Shown here one piece after another: positions 40,933-41,131 of a stretch of DNA of 41,131 nucleotides. Below the pieces are notes generated by a model. The model ran no database searches. It had not been told where the DNA came from and saw only the letters and a list, made by a program, of their open reading frames with translations. Every line of letters starts with the position of its first letter. Position 1 is the stretch's first letter. This DNA comes from Alphaproteobacteria bacterium (GTDB taxonomy: Bacteria; Pseudomonadota; Alphaproteobacteria; Rs-D84). Location: assembly GCA_017403085.1 (NCBI GenBank), contig JAFQOQ010000030.1, positions 1 through 41,131 of the forward strand, written 5' to 3'. Made by a program: the position numbers and the translations under genes.

Positions 40933-40961
40933 TTGACTTTTTGGGTTATTGCGTATAAAAT
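40933..40961 (+). promoter_or_regulatory. Promoter of tRNA-Ala
   Basis: TTGACT (40933-40938), 17-nt spacer, TAAAAT (40956-40961). Start near 40968, 6 nt before the tRNA 5' end. Confidence 0.6.
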
Positions 40962-40973
40962 GTTGGCTTGCAT

Positions 40974-41049
40974 GGGGTTGTAGCTCAGTTGGTAGAGCAC
41001 TTGCATGGCATGCAAGGGGTCGTCGGTTCGAGTCCGATCAGCTCCACCA
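40974..41049 (+). tRNA. tRNA-Ala (anticodon GGC)
   Basis: A 76-nt cloverleaf with encoded CCA. Acceptor GGGGTTG pairs with CAGCTCC, including the G3:U70 pair that is the main alanine identity element. The anticodon stem CTTGC/GCAAG encloses ATGGCAT (anticodon GGC, reading GCC). T-arm GGTTCGAGTCC and D-arm are normal. Confidence 0.95.
41020..41049 (+). repeat. 30-bp direct repeat, copy 1 (inside tRNA-Ala)
   Basis: The T arm, acceptor 3' strand and CCA of tRNA-Ala, identical to 41102-41131, 82 bp away. Such duplications arise from integration at a tRNA 3' end or from tRNA duplication and decay. Confidence 0.75.
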
Positions 41050-41070
41050 AGAAAAAAACTTAATGGAACG

Positions 41071-41131
41071 GGTTGGACACTTGATGACATGCAACACGCA
41101 CTCGTCGGTTCGAGTCCGATCAGCTCCACCA
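41071..41131 (+). pseudogene. Decayed tRNA-Ala copy or att remnant
   Basis: The last 30 bases match tRNA-Ala exactly (T arm to CCA). Upstream, GGTTGG, ACTTG and ATGCAA blocks still align with the D and anticodon regions of tRNA-Ala, but the acceptor 5' strand and anticodon stem are lost. It cannot fold as a tRNA. The window ends at its CCA, so the structure beyond is unknown. Confidence 0.6.

Noticed and set aside
40863..41129. Minus-strand frame containing GADRTRTDDPLHAMQ
   Set aside because: It is the antisense translation of tRNA-Ala and its decayed copy.

Overview
The window reads as a chromosomal segment of an AT-leaning alphaproteobacterium, probably an uncultured, streamlined, host-associated lineage (inference). 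Support: the frr-uppS-cdsA-rseP-bamA block, an omega subunit gene joined to a tRNA, RNase J, a DUF2924 plus serine-recombinase pair of the alphaproteobacterial type, short intergenic gaps, and many genes whose -10 box lies about 7 nt before the start codon (leaderless mRNAs). The window starts inside an ABC-F gene and ends exactly at the CCA of a repeated tRNA-Ala 3' end, so the right edge may be a contig break at a repeat.

Layout. 1-390: start of an ABC-F ATPase gene on the minus strand with a structured leader, and a terminator. 396-6503: an integrated element of about 6.1 kb bounded by a 20-bp direct repeat of the 3' end of tRNA-Ser(GGA). It carries a reverse transcriptase of the Abi/UG (defence) kind, translationally coupled to a PD-(D/E)XK-nuclease-like protein, then DUF2924, a large serine recombinase, a zinc-ribbon protein and an HNH protein. 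6485-11587: tRNA-Ser and rpoZ (minus), then mtaB, a D,D-carboxypeptidase, holB, tatD and smpB (plus). 11615-15113: a membrane protein (minus), a small glycosyltransferase and an alaS lacking the C-Ala domain (plus). 15141-17740: RNase J with a structured leader and an H1-tail/EF-hand membrane protein (minus). 18002-20672: trpS, a SIMPL protein and xerC (plus). 20680-28602: PHP phosphatase, cold-shock protein, a RelA/SpoT-like protein, lysS, tRNA-Gly, a BepA-like protease and recG (minus). 28699-31186: tgt, a small unknown gene and a coiled-coil membrane protein (plus). 31217-39527: a small lipoprotein, then yraN, a secreted protein, two VirB8-like proteins, a second small lipoprotein, bamA, rseP, cdsA, uppS and frr (all minus). 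39661-41131: a coiled-coil protein, tRNA-Ala(GGC) and a decayed tRNA-Ala copy.

The housekeeping genes cover translation (three aminoacyl-tRNA synthetases, frr, smpB, mtaB, tgt, three tRNAs), envelope biogenesis (bamA, rseP, cdsA, uppS, carboxypeptidase, BepA) and DNA metabolism (holB, recG, xerC). The best candidate for a new system is the RT plus nuclease-like pair on the tRNA-Ser island. Next are possible RNA-level controls seen in leaders: ABC-F (three-codon uORF plus nested hairpins), trpS (leaderless leader ORF with a Trp codon), lysS (terminator just before the gene) and RNase J (competing hairpins). All functional statements are from reading sequence only; no searches were run.
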